NCBI GenBank assembly: GCA_001929475.1
Contig: LXFE01000328.1
Location: forward strand, 1-19,349
Source: Neolecta irregularis DAH-3
Taxonomy: Eukaryota > Ascomycota > Neolectomycetes > Neolectales > Neolectaceae
Direction of reading: 5' to 3'
DNA length: 19,349 nt
Made by a program: the position numbers and the translations under genes
Shown: positions 1-12,359 of the stretch, piece by piece
Layout of the letters: each line of letters begins with the position of its first letter
Position numbering within the stretch: position 1 is the first letter of the stretch
The notes under the pieces: generated by a model
The model's database searches: none
What the model was told of the DNA's origin: nothing
The model's input: only the letters and a program-made list of their open reading frames with translations

Positions 1-280
1 GACCTCGCATTTTTAAGTTTTTATGAGCTACTATTTCTCCAACTGTTCCATAACTCGAGAAGAGAGTTTGCAGTGATTCTTTAAGTGCTACCGTCAGTTG
101 GTGCATATTAATAATGGTACCCAAGATCTTCACGCGTTCATTGATATTCCGAACATAAACCGTATTTGATGGAGTAGTCGGAGGTGGAGCAGAGGGGTGT
201 TTCTGCACTTTGGGCCAAGATCCAGAATGGGGCGCTGTGTATTGCGGCTGCTGAAAACTCTGCGACATCGGTGCGTTCAT
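1..280 (-). CDS. U1A/U2B''-family spliceosomal RRM protein, 5' part only
   Basis: The gene starts at the ATG ending at 280 and runs off the left edge. Exon 1 is 121-280 and exon 2 is 1-87 (partial). I place a 33-nt intron at 88-120 (starts GTACC, ends CTGACGGTAG); removing it gives NERVKI-LALKESLQTLF, the usual spacing of this family. About 40 low-complexity residues rich in Pro, Gln and Ser precede the RRM. RNP2 reads NTVYVRNINE, and the KNLKMRG block matches the U1A/U2B'' loop that leads into RNP1 (just outside the window). Family members bind a stem-loop of U1 or U2 snRNA in the nucleus. One fragment cannot tell U1A from U2B''. The intron has no in-frame stop, so retention would add 11 residues inside the RRM. 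Confidence 0.8.
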   Translation of the reverse strand, partial: MNAPMSQSFQQPQYTAPHSGSWPKVQKHPSAPPPTTPSNTVYVRNINERVKILGTIINMHQLTVALKESLQTLFSSYGTVGEIVAHKNLKMRG

Positions 281-319
281 GGAGTTTGTGCGTGCAGCAG
301 TGACCACTATGATCTCTGG

Positions 320-327
320 TCACGTGA
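320..327. promoter_or_regulatory. TCACGTGA palindrome (E-box, Cbf1/bHLH-type site)
   Basis: A perfect 8-bp palindrome with a CACGTG core lies 40 bp upstream of the ATG of the RRM gene. bHLH factors such as Cbf1 bind this core in fungi. A second feature of the same spacer is a 12-bp direct repeat, GTGATATCTGTA, at 370-381 and 396-407. Function is inferred only from the motif and its position. Confidence 0.35.
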
Positions 328-470
328 TGGAGTAGTACTGTAGAGTCTTTTCGTATCAACAAGAGAATTGTGATATCTGTAGTAAAGGGACTATCGTGAT
401 ATCTGTATAGTCAGGGTGGAGCTTCTTATTCAATGACATAGAAGGTTGTATCGTTAAAATCATCAAATGG

Positions 471-1157
471 TTATAACTCGGGATAATCTTGAACAATACA
501 AATGATCGACACACTTTCCTCCAGCTCTCCACCAATATGGGTCTTGAAATAGCTTAAAAGCCATTTTCCCTCTCCTTCAGTCCCTTCCTGCAACTGGGAA
601 AGTTTCTCCGAAACATTAGTTCTTATACACTTTGGAGACAACGCCCAATTGGCAAGGATCTGGTCGCCTTGCATCTGGGCCAAAGTTCCTATGACTGGTG
701 GTGCTGGTGTTAAGCTACCCGCGTTCTTCAGATATGTTCCGTGACGCTGAATGAAAACAAGTTCCTTCTTATATTCTTTTTGGTAAGAGGACGATGCAAG
801 TTTAGGCAAGCCAAAGTATTCAAGCTCGCGAGAAACTGCTTCGCGGTCGATGACTGAGTTACAGTTCAAGGTTTTATCATAAGATCGTAGAATTGTCATG
901 AACAAATCCGGGTCACGATCGATGAATATCTCCGCCGGCATTTGATTGGATGGTCCTCCAGACTTTGCGATTTCGTAATTTACAAGTTTGTATAATAGTG
1001 AGTCTGGACATTTTTTGAGGGTAGTAAATGTCGTCCTGATCTTCTGTCCACGGACATCAAATACAACAGTGTCATGAGGTGATATTGGATTCGTCTCAAG
1101 GGTCTTGGAAACCTTTGGAGTTTCAGTGGTTTGGCTTTGTTTCATCTCTGTACCCAT
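471..1157 (-). CDS. BTB/POZ (potassium-channel T1 / KCTD-type) domain protein
   Basis: About 228 residues from the ATG ending at 1157 to the TAA at 471-473. The block from VVFDVRGQKIRTTFTTLKKC through EIFIDRDPDLFMTILRSY to REAVSRELEYFGLP is a T1-type BTB fold (family BTB_2), residues about 30-125. The family forms homo-oligomers and often serves as an adaptor for cullin-3 ubiquitin ligases or other partners; the partner here is unknown. The C-terminal 100 residues are not recognised and end in a strand-rich stretch (ESVSIICIVQDYPEL). The frame stays open upstream to 1280, but that extension does not look conserved. Another start is possible: ATG at 1192-1194 with a 37-nt intron at 1148-1184, giving MDIEMKQ instead of MGTEMKQ, also 228 residues. 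Confidence 0.75.
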   Translation of the reverse strand: MGTEMKQSQTTETPKVSKTLETNPISPHDTVVFDVRGQKIRTTFTTLKKCPDSLLYKLVNYEIAKSGGPSNQMPAEIFIDRDPDLFMTILRSYDKTLNCNSVIDREAVSRELEYFGLPKLASSSYQKEYKKELVFIQRHGTYLKNAGSLTPAPPVIGTLAQMQGDQILANWALSPKCIRTNVSEKLSQLQEGTEGEGKWLLSYFKTHIGGELEESVSIICIVQDYPEL

Positions 1158-1194
1158 TAGCCCGTGTATTCTGATAATGCACACCAATATCCAT

Positions 1195-1973
1195 GATCTA
1201 ATGCGCCAAGCGAGAAGAGAGAGGTTTTCAACTTGAGAAGATATCCACAAAGATTCCGGTCCCATGTATAGTGACACCATTTTCTGTGACTGTTTTAACA
1301 GGTGTCCAGAGAATTCGAACCAAAGAAAACCTTGTTCCTAAATTTCATGACAGCCTGTCAAAATCATCAAGAATAGCAAATGATTCAAAGAACAGGGCGT
1401 GTGATATGTAGCTAAATTTATGGCAGCGTAGCTTCTATATACATTTCTATCTAATGTCCCTTATTTCTTTCTCCGCCACTTGCTGTATTGGTGCAGGTAT
1501 ATCCAGGTAATACCCCGGATATACCCTTACTGATGTTCACGACCGTATCCAGATAAGCGTAACTTGATGCATTCATATAAAGGGTTGACAATGAACTGTA
1601 GAATCAACCTGCTCTCATCAACATAACATTCTAACACGGGGCCAAGTCGATTAGTTCTACTAGTCATTCCCGACAGCTAATATACTACGATGAACTTTTG
1701 CTGTCGAACCGTTAATTAAATTTAGAGCACATCAACGGCAATAACTCCACGTGCTAAACACTTGTCTTTCTACAGTGGTTTCATCACTTGGTTCACCAGA
1801 AGCGCTGAAACCTCGTCAGCCCATGTCACTCGGCAATTCAAATTTCCAAATATATGACTATGACATCATGGCATAGCGAGCATTATTTTTCAGGAAAAGT
1901 GTCAGTAATAGGCCATAATACATTATGTACAACAAACCAAGATCAAGCCGAATTCGCCAATTCGTTAACTCAA
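1195..1973. other. Gene-free spacer between the BTB gene and MCM6
   Basis: No convincing reading frame on either strand. It holds the 5' flank of the BTB gene, the first copy of the dispersed repeat (1461-1533), a TATAAA at 1576-1581 that points rightwards but is followed only by a 9-codon ORF (ATG at about 1690), a CACGTG near 1750, and presumably the 3' end of the leftward MCM6 transcript. Confidence 0.5.
1461..1533 (+). repeat. Dispersed repeat, copy 1, with CCGG inverted repeat
   Basis: This stretch closely matches 16446-16514 in the same orientation about 15 kb away. Shared blocks are CGCCACTTGCT and GGTAATACCCCGGATATA. Weaker similarity continues left to about 1411 (GCTAAATTT in both). 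The inner part is an inverted repeat, ATATCC(A)GG then CCGGATAT; copy 1 has one extra A in the left arm (1499-1522). It could be the end of a small non-autonomous transposon or a shared regulatory block. Confidence 0.6.
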
Positions 1974-4801
<2,828 letters not shown>

Positions 4802-5062
4802 GTTGGATTACGCTCAAGAGGGCGTTTGGGGTGTGCGTCGGCCGTTAATTTCTACCAAATTAGGGGGCAAGTGTAATTTTAGCTTTACAATAAATCCCCC
4901 CTTCTAAATGTTCCTCCTATTTTTAAACATCAGACAATTCGTTATCTATTTGACATATAATATCATGGGTATTACTCCACTCTGGATCAGGCAACCAAGA
5001 ATTGAAACCCCCTTTCAAAATACCACTGGACACTTTGCTGTCCCTACTACTGTTGCCCTATG

Positions 5063-5141
5063 TTAATTTCCACCAACAAGTACGATATTCCCTGTTTTAG
5101 AAAATGGATATACTTTTTGGGTGTGGCTGGCCAACACAGCC
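5063..5141 (-). repeat. Diverged intergenic repeat, unit B
   Basis: On the minus strand the unit runs from TGTGTTGGCCAGCCAC through GGGAATAT to TTGGTGGAAATTAA. The same three blocks occur in the same order and with almost the same spacing at 5194-5274. A lone relative of the last block lies at about 4845-4858 (TTAATTTCTACC). Not a gene; origin unknown, possibly a degraded small transposon. Confidence 0.6.
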
Positions 5142-5164
5142 TTAAAAAAAACTCGTAATTTGTG

Positions 5165-5178
5165 GCGTTAACGCGAAA
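5165..5178. promoter_or_regulatory. GCGTTAACGC palindrome with E2F/MBF-like TTTCGCG
   Basis: A 10-bp palindrome, GCGTTAACGC, overlaps TTTCGCG read on the minus strand, about 365 bp upstream of the MCM6 ATG. TTTCGCG-like and CNCGAAA-like sites bind the G1/S factors MBF/SBF in fungi, which control MCM genes. It lies between the two repeat units, so it may equally be part of the repeat array. Confidence 0.3.
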
Positions 5179-5193
5179 GTATATCCTAATATT

Positions 5194-5274
5194 TTAATTT
5201 CCACCAAAATAAAGCATATTCCCTTTTTATTTGAATATTATGGCTTTTCAAAATAGTGGCTGGCGAACGCACCC
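5194..5274 (-). repeat. Diverged intergenic repeat, unit A, touching the TSR1 stop codon
   Basis: Unit A has the blocks TGCGTTCGCCAGCCAC, GGGAATAT and TTTGGTGGAAATTAA in the same order as unit B about 130 bp away. Its first base coincides with the last base of the proposed TSR1 stop codon (5274-5276). Confidence 0.6.
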
Positions 5275-8057
5275 TAAATCAAGGATTGGATGGATGATAC
5301 TCTTTTCATGATAAAATATTGCATATCTACGGCAAATACATAACACCCTAACACACCGTGTATTTTTGTGCAACCCTCGGATACCTAAGTATTTCAGCAA
5401 AGTTTTGTAATAAAGAACCCACAGTCTCTTGTAAAGATTTAACCCGATCGTATCCACTTGCTGGATAGGAGAATCGAAAGTAGCCTTAAAATAGCCATGA
5501 GTTCCGAGAGACTCTTTTATATGCCCTGTTGAGGTAAGTGATTGGAACAGGGATATTCAATCATACCAGTCCTACCGTATTTCGTGAAAAGCGGTATTGG
5601 TTTGAAATATTCGACATCGTCCGGGTTGAAAAACATGAAGCGCACAGTAACAAGACGCTTATGAATCTTGAACGGATGGCCGGTAATAATTGATCTTTTC
5701 ACGATGACTCTAGAGTGGTCTGCATTCATGAAACTACCGGTACCCACTAATTGTAATCCTTTACCGTCAATTGGTGGTTTAGTTATGTCGTACCCGTTGG
5801 TGATTCCTTGAATAAAAGAGCAGGAATGTTTCCAAAGATCAATGGTCCTACGATGGTCGCAACTGTAGTACGGCCAGGATGCATGTATCTTTCAAACTTT
5901 CGCACGTTGTTTTTAGTTCCACTAGCTCCGTGCTGCGAAAATAGTGGCTGTACGGCCCATCTTCGACTCCCACATTGTAGAACCAGATTATCTTTAGATC
6001 GTATAGTTTCCGTTGAATTGACGCTGGGGGTGATGACGAAATTTAGAACCGCGAGTTTATGTTCGTGCTCGAGAAGACTGTAGATTGCTAACGACCTTCT
6101 TTGCGAATACAGATCGATCGCTTCTTGGGGACCGTTCGAGATGTATACTTGAACACGCGTTCCAGGCTTGATTTTGAGTACACCGGAAGACCGTGGAACA
6201 TACCTTGATACCACCTACGGAGGCACGTTTAAGCATACGATTTTTGGTGGCTTTGTAGTTCTCTAGACGCGTTAAACGCTTCCAAAATTCTGGTGTGTTT
6301 AGATCAATTTCTTCCGAGTCCCATGGGCTCGTTCGGAAACTTTTCATTCCTCTGTATTTACGAAATCGATCGCGGGCCTGCAGCAAGGATGAAAAATTTA
6401 CTTCGTCAGGAAACTCTAAATCGTCTTGATATTCCTTCCGAGATCTCCTGAATGCTTCAAGTCTACTTTTCAGCCCAAAATATAGTAAAACTTACTGTTG
6501 CTCCTCTTCTCCAGGTGACAAGTCCACGAACATCTCGTTTTGATCTGTTACTGTCTCTGTCACAGTGTTCGAACGCCTCTCGGTTTCAGGATCGTCGTCG
6601 CGGACGGATTCAGTTGCCATCTCATCACCATCATCTTCAACGTCTACATCTGAGTCAGTGTCCAAAATCCATGCAGCTTGATAGTCCGATGTTCCAACTG
6701 GCAGCTCTTTTTTGGCCTTTGCTTTATCCACAACACCGTCCTCTTCATCGAAGAAATGAAAATCATCCAGTCTAACAACTTTACGCGGAGCTTCCATCAC
6801 ATCTTCGTGTGCTACATCAAGATAATTTTCTCCCATGAACTCGCTCAGGTTGTCAATTTCAGCCGAGGGAATTGCAAGAATATCAGCGGCATCCATGGCT
6901 TTAGATCCAATGTCAATATCCATTGAATCATTATGTGCTTTCGCAGTTGGGACATCAGCGTAAGAAAGTATCTGGAACAATCAGGAATATTTCGAAAAGT
7001 TGGGAACCTTTTGAATTTGATATTCTCCAAATCCTTGCAGATGTACTAGGCGATCCGCATTCAGGCCTTGGCCGCGAACGACACCATCTAGAACCAGGTG
7101 ACCATCTTCTGACCATCGGACATCATCAACTAGCATGTATGAGCGAGCGTCCCTCCAGTTCACCCCACGAGGGTGCTGAGTGCATAAAGCTCGGATAACG
7201 TTGAGTGCTTCTTGGGGTACATCAATTGCATGAACTTTTTCTTCGTCGGGAAAGAAGTGTTGCATGAATGAGAGTAACGACTTTTTTATTTCAGATCTCT
7301 GCTTAATCGATTCATGACAAATAAGATTCTGATATGTTAACTGGCGCAAATGGATGGTTCTACTTGGACCACGCTCAGCGTGTTTGAGACGCCTTGACTG
7401 TGAATTATACGGAGACAAGAATCTCCGAGATCGTCAACCTGTTGGGTCGCAGATAAAACAAAGATTACAAAATCTGCGACCTTGCACACATCTACGAGAG
7501 ACAAAAGATCCCTCGGGGGTACAATAAATTGGAGCTTTTGCTTGAAGCGTTGAGCGCTAGAAATTTCAATGCAACATCTCAAAGTTTATTCTTACTCCAC
7601 AAAGTGAATACCCTCGCCAATTTCTCCTAATTCAATACCACTTGAGGTCGCCAAATTCTTCACTACGGCTTCAGAGTCTATATCCTCACATAAAGGAACG
7701 ACAGCCTTCCCTTAGTGATAAGCCCAAATATATAAAACATACGACAATTTTGGGCGCGCCTTTGTTTCCGTCGAACAATCTATTATTCCGCAAGATTTCC
7801 TCGCGTTTATTATTCTGGACTTGTTTCGCAAGATTTCGTCGATCCAGTTTCTTCATTGGAGCTCGCTTGAGCGAAGATCCTTTCGGTTCATCTTCCACTT
7901 TCCCTAACGTTTGTCAAAAACTGAAATTAAAGCACAATCCTGTACCTTTGAACCGGTTGCGCAATTCATTCTTCGAAGCGTGGCCGCGGTGTCCTTTAAA
8001 TGATTTATGAGAGCTCTTTCTGTTCGATCTGTGGTGGTGTGCCTGTGTCGAGGTCAT
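5274..8057 (-). CDS. TSR1: TSR1, 40S ribosome maturation factor (Bms1/Tsr1 family)
   Basis: Eleven exons: 7946-8057, 7743-7903, 7596-7705, 7364-7556, 7008-7328, 6496-6971, 6204-6462, 5794-6166, 5567-5758, 5419-5525 and 5274-5384; total 804 residues, the usual length. Tsr1 is a GTPase-like but inactive factor on late pre-40S particles that blocks early translation-factor binding. It starts with a basic tail (MTSTQAHHHRSNRKS), then the GTPase-like domain (FKQKLQFIVPPRDLLSLVDV, KVADFVIFVL), an acidic linker (DTDSDVDVEDDGDE), and the family block YRGMKSFRTSPWD, then LLEHEHKLAVLNFV, LFSQHGA, GHPFKIHKR, RFMFFNPDDVEYFKP, KYGRTGHIKESLGTHGYFKA. Introns are 33-42 nt. Oddity: after NLYKRLW the tail (VSEGCTKIHGVLG...) does not resemble the usual P-[KR]-W ending, so the last intron (5385-5418) and the stop are tentative. 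Divergent to UTP7. Confidence 0.92.
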
Positions 8058-8247
8058 GGACGCTATCTGGCTACAGCAGAGAAAATATATTATTGGCGTG
8101 ATAAACCGATCAAAATTTTCTGGTATTCATAAACTCCAGAATATCCATAGGATCATTGTATCAATAGATTCTATGTATTCATAAATACTGGTGCTAGTTT
8201 CATGGACTATCATCCAGATAATCTGAGAAACAAATATTCGCGCAGAT
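8058..8247. promoter_or_regulatory. 190-bp bidirectional promoter of TSR1 and UTP7
   Basis: This is the whole spacer between the two start codons. It contains AAAATTTT at 8112-8119 inside GAAAATTTTG (minus strand), like the RRPE element of ribosome-biogenesis genes in yeasts, an inverted repeat TTCTGG...CCAGAA just to its right, and TATTCATAAA twice (8124-8133 and 8176-8185). Shared control of two 40S-assembly genes is the inference. Confidence 0.6.
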
Positions 8248-9958
8248 ATGATTTCCGCAGACTCATCGGTAACCCGTCTAGCCCGCTATCAGCGCGGAGA
8301 AAAAGTCAAAATTCGACGAATCAAGGACAAGAAACTTAAAAGCAACTTGAAGCTTCTAGAGGAACGCTATCGCGATGCTGCGTCAAGTGCTGTAAATGCA
8401 GAAATATTATTACAGGAAGATCCAGGAGTGTTAGAGGCCGAGGGAATGGAAAAGACCTGGAAGCTTACTCAAGATCAAATTGTAAAGGAAGTTGATGTTA
8501 CTACTGCGAGAAAAGTATGTATTACCGGAAGATTTTGCGTTAATTTGTATCAGCGTTTCGATCTTAGCTTGTCGCAATTTGGGCCTTACGCTATAGACTA
8601 TACACGAAATGGAAGGTAAATTTTGTGTCATATGGTCTGTCTTAAGGAATAGACATCTGCTTCTTGGAGGTCGAAAGGGACATATTGCATCATTCGATTG
8701 GCAACAGGGAAAACTTCATTCAGAAATACAAGTGCAAGAAACAGTTCGTGATGTCAAATGGCTCCATGATGAATCATTTTACGCTGTTGCACAGAAAAAA
8801 TATGTCTACATATACGATAAAAACGGTCTGGAAGTACATTGTTTGAAGAAACATATTGAAGCCACGGCTATGGAATTCCTCCCATATCACTATTTATTAG
8901 CTACCATTGGAAATGCCGGTTACCTAAAGTACCAAGATACTTCGACAGGTCAACTAGTTGCTGAACTGCGAACTAAACTTGGTGCAACATCAGTAATGGC
9001 GCAAAATACCCATAATGCGATTCTTCATGTCGGTCATGCCAATGGTACTGTCACGTTATGGTCGCCGAATATGCCGACACCACTGGTTAAACTACTCAGT
9101 CATAAAGGCCCTCTGAGAGGCCTTGCAGTCGATCGCGAAGGGAGATACATGACGACTTGCGGGGCAGACAGCCAGTTAAAGATTTGGGATATTCGAGCTT
9201 TCAAGGAAGTTCATTCTTATTACACGCCTACACCTGCTCAGACGCTGAACATCAGTGAGACAGGTTTACTTGGCGTTGGCTGGGGTCCTCATGTCAGCGT
9301 AAGTTCGCGTTGCCTTTCTGTCGTTCTGAATATTAAGGTATGGAGGGATGCATTCAAAACGAAACAACAGGCACCATATATGCAACATCTTAATCCTGGA
9401 TCATCTATTGTGGACATCAAATTTTGCCCTTTTGAAGATATTCTTGGTTTTGGTCACGAAAAAGGCTTTTCGAGTCTCCTTATTCCCGGCTCTGGAGAAG
9501 CAAATTTCGACGCGTTAGAGTTAAATCCTTATCAAAATAATCGCCAGCGACAAGAAACTGAAGTGAAGACTCTTCTCGAGAAGCTTAAACCAGAAATGAT
9601 TGCCTTGGAGCCGGAATTTGTTGGCGATTTAGACAAAGCTGGTGCAGCCATTCGTAGACACGATCTACAAGGTGAAGTAAAACAGGTAAACTTATCTACG
9701 CCACAGTAACTAATTGAATAGAAAAATGATAAGACAGTTGCGCGGCCGAACATTCGAGGAAAGAATTCTAGCCTGCGCAATTATCTTCGCAAAAAGAACA
9801 AAAGTATCATCGACGAGCGCCGTATGAGGATAGAAGCAGCATTAAAGACAGAGAAAAAACTTCGGCAACTCAATGTCCGACGGATACGGGGAGAGGATGC
9901 TGAAGACGAAGCCAAGTTAGGTCCTGCTTTGACGAGATTCACAACCAAGCAGCGATAG
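8248..9958 (+). CDS. UTP7: UTP7, SSU-processome WD-repeat protein (WDR46/BING4 family)
   Basis: Five exons: 8248-8514, 8554-8615, 8653-9298, 9338-9685 and 9722-9958; total 519 residues, close to the family length. Utp7 is part of the nucleolar SSU processome that cuts and folds the 18S rRNA precursor. A basic N-terminus ([16 protein letters not shown]) leads to [11 protein letters not shown], then a beta-propeller ([40 protein letters not shown]). A BING4CT-type block follows at about 340-418 ([34 protein letters not shown]), and the tail [19 protein letters not shown] is lysine-rich. Introns are 39, 37, 39 and 36 nt; the first and third have no in-frame stop. The start is the first ATG of an open frame. 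It shares a 190-bp promoter with TSR1. Confidence 0.93.
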
Positions 9959-10628
9959 ACAATCCGTTTGCATGGGGCCAATTGCTTATCAATTTTGCTT
10001 TAAGAGAAAATCAGGACGGTATAAAGATCCCTTTTGGATGGAATTTACGCTATCAATGTAAATAGTAATTGAGTGTGACAAAATGAATAGAGACGGCACA
10101 TTTTTCAGACTGGTTATTGAGTACGAATTAGCTCTAAAATATCCTAATCCAAGGGTTTGCCTGGACTTGAGTTAATTCTCAATGAGCCGCGGTCGTAGAT
10201 TTATGAGCCCAAACAAGCTGGTATCACGAACACGCAGTTTAAAACATCGGCAACCTGATAGGGGAATGATAAAGTATAAACAAGCAAGTTGGACTCGAAA
10301 AAACACAGTGACTGAGGAGAGTAATAATGCTTTAGCCCACGCTTGCTTGTCCGACTGGGAATGGTTTATTCAATCAATGCAATTAAATATCATAGAAACA
10401 TGGTTGGGAGTTAAATCCTAGTTGAAAACCCGAGATAGACGAACTTTCTTTAACTATCTCAGCTTAAATGGTCAAGATCAGAATGATAATCCCAAGTGAG
10501 TCTCAGGATCCGAGGAATAAATGGCTGAGCAAGAACGACTGCCGCTTTGGTGAATGTTCCTACATGGAGGGCAAAATCCCACCTAACCGATCCAACCCCA
10601 CGCTTTCCCCACAACCTCCATTTTTATC
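9959..10628. other. 670-bp spacer without a supported gene
   Basis: It holds the 3' end of UTP7 and the upstream region of the HbrB/Bit61 gene. One frame of 79 codons (10182-10421) has no recognisable domain and I do not call it. No tRNA-like cloverleaf or tandem repeat was seen. The last 50 bp before the next ATG are C-rich and pyrimidine-rich, as in many fungal 5' leaders. Confidence 0.4.
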
Positions 10629-12112
10629 ATGCCTATCATCGGAAGGCGATTGCATACAAATAGCAACAGTACTCATGGATCAAATAATAGCAATGCAATC
10701 GAGGAGCCGCCAGATTCGCCCAGATCGCTCTCGTCGTCCGATTCGTCCATGTCTGACCGATTCGAACAAGGGAGCTCGTCAGCCGGGTTATACCATTCTG
10801 CAGATACCAGAGCTGGGTCAATCGCTCCATTGCAACCAATTCAACCTGTGATCTCCTCTACAAGCGTAATCGCAGGTACATTCTTTCGGAGGAGAGCTTC
10901 TTCTGCCTCTTCAGCTCCACAGGTCTCCAGCCAGTTGTCTGGTAAGCCCCAAGAACGTTCGCCCGGAAAACATAAGCTCTTTTCACGACCTGCAAAAATT
11001 GCAACGGGATTGGCTTCAACACTTACCGGTACATCACCAACGAACGGCAGACCTCTTATTTCCCCGTCACCTTCGTTTCATCGAGAAAATGAACGGAGCA
11101 ACAGCTTGGATCTCGGCCAGAACCGGGCAGATGCAAGTCCACCCACGCAGGCTTCCCATAGACATCATTTATTACTACGACCCAGGAAAGATTCCGATCC
11201 AACTTCTACACATAGCAAAAACGCACTCGGTCCTTCGTCTCCCGGTTTTGCCTCTCTTAAGAATTTATCGGGATTGGATAAAGGTGGAAAAGACTCGGAT
11301 AAGACAAGTGACTTTGGTCATGAAGATGCGTGGCCATTGTTATGTATTCGAGTCATTCCTCTGTTCTCGGGAGAAGGATTACGATTGAGTGTTGAAGATT
11401 GTAATAAGCTAGTCACGCAAGGTTCTCCCAAGGTGCCATTTGACCTGCAGAGCACATATCCGGAAGTGTTATAATGACCGATGCCTTCATCTGATTCACA
11501 TGGACCTTGTCGAGCTTCTCGACACTGGGTTTCAATGCTTGGAGACTTCATCGCTGTCGACTCTCACCGACGATAAACTCTTTTCACGACTCGTGGAGGT
11601 AGTCCCTTCTCGAGGTTGTTTTTGAGAGGCTAGTTATGGCAATTCTTCTTTGGAACGATACTGCCGTACCTGGAGGCGGTTTTCCTTCCTCTACGAATAG
11701 AATTTCAAGGAATGGCTAGTATCGTTCCTGCAAAGGAAGCCAGAGAGTATGATGAAGAGCTTGATGTTCGAAGAAATGCGTTGATTGGGTTTCGAGACAA
11801 GCTCGTTCTGTCACAAGCGGACAGATTACATGGTATGGGATTTACATGGACTTGCCTAGATAAATCTAAACAGGCCTCTTTTGCAAAATACAATTTGATG
11901 TCAGCTCAAAGGTCGCTGTTACGGACACCGCCTCGCGGATGTTGCAGTGTGTCTGTATTCTTGCTTCCATTTTGTCACGCGACGACAAACAAGAACAGAT
12001 GGATCATCTGGCCAAGACGTTGAAGCAGACCTGGTTCCGTGGACGGATTGGAGGCGATAGACGCGGCTTTGTATCCAAAAGGAACGGAGGGCCTAAAGAA
12101 GGGCGGGTATAA
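10629..12112 (+). CDS. hbrB: HbrB/Bit61/Protor-type TORC2 subunit
   Basis: Four exons: 10629-11421, 11453-11598, 11634-11832 and 11874-12112; 458 residues. HbrB-like proteins (Bit61 in yeast, PRR5/Protor in animals) are accessory subunits of TOR complex 2, which controls polarity, actin and membrane tension at the plasma membrane. The first 230 residues are low-complexity, Ser/Pro-rich and probably disordered. The HbrB domain covers about 231-440: WPLLCIRVIPLFSGEGLRLS-VEDCNKLV, the helix DLVELLDTGFQCL, LWQFFFGTILPYLEAVFLPL, then VTDTASRMLQCVCILASILS and LAKTLKQTWFRGR-IGGDRRGFV. Introns are 31, 35 and 41 nt; the first is the least certain. The family call rests on remembered motifs. The start is the first ATG of the frame; a later one (MSDRF) is possible. 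The stop lies 8 nt before a TATA box of the next gene. Confidence 0.82.
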
Positions 12113-12120
12113 GCTATAGG

Positions 12121-12128
12121 TATAAAAG
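12121..12128 (+). promoter_or_regulatory. TATA box of the phosphate-transporter gene
   Basis: TATAAAAG lies 8 nt after the stop codon of the HbrB gene and 232 nt before the transporter ATG at 12360. An imperfect palindrome, ATTCGGGCAGATCCGGGAAT, follows at about 12134-12153. No CACGTG (Pho4-type) site is seen in this spacer. Confidence 0.5.
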
Positions 12129-12359
12129 GTAAATATTCGGGCAGATCCGGGAATATATATTTATTGTTCCGGTCGCGCCCGTTACCACAACAAGATGCGT
12201 GTCAGCCAAATCCCAATTTCGTCCACATTGTCTTCCCCGGCAGGTATATCTGCTCCAATCCCCCTTCGCTGCTTGTCGGCTCTACCCCCACAATTTTCGT
12301 CTGCGCATCCCGTTAGTCAGCAACTTGGGTTCTTTTTTACCAGGGCAGATCCATCCAAA

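Noticed and set aside
1158-1280. 41-residue N-terminal extension of the BTB protein
   Set aside because: Hydrophobic and unlike KCTD-type N-termini; a 37-nt intron candidate lies inside it, so it is more likely leader sequence.
1305-1330. GGTTCGAATTC on the minus strand resembling a tRNA T-loop (B box)
   Set aside because: The flanking bases do not form a T stem and no A box or acceptor stem is present.
6492-6980. TSR1 acidic segment as a separate gene
   Set aside because: It joins in frame with neighbouring TSR1 exons through 33-nt and 36-nt introns and matches the family's acidic linker.
10182-10421. 79-codon frame in the UTP7-HbrB spacer
   Set aside because: No domain, no splice partner and ordinary chance length in DNA of this composition.
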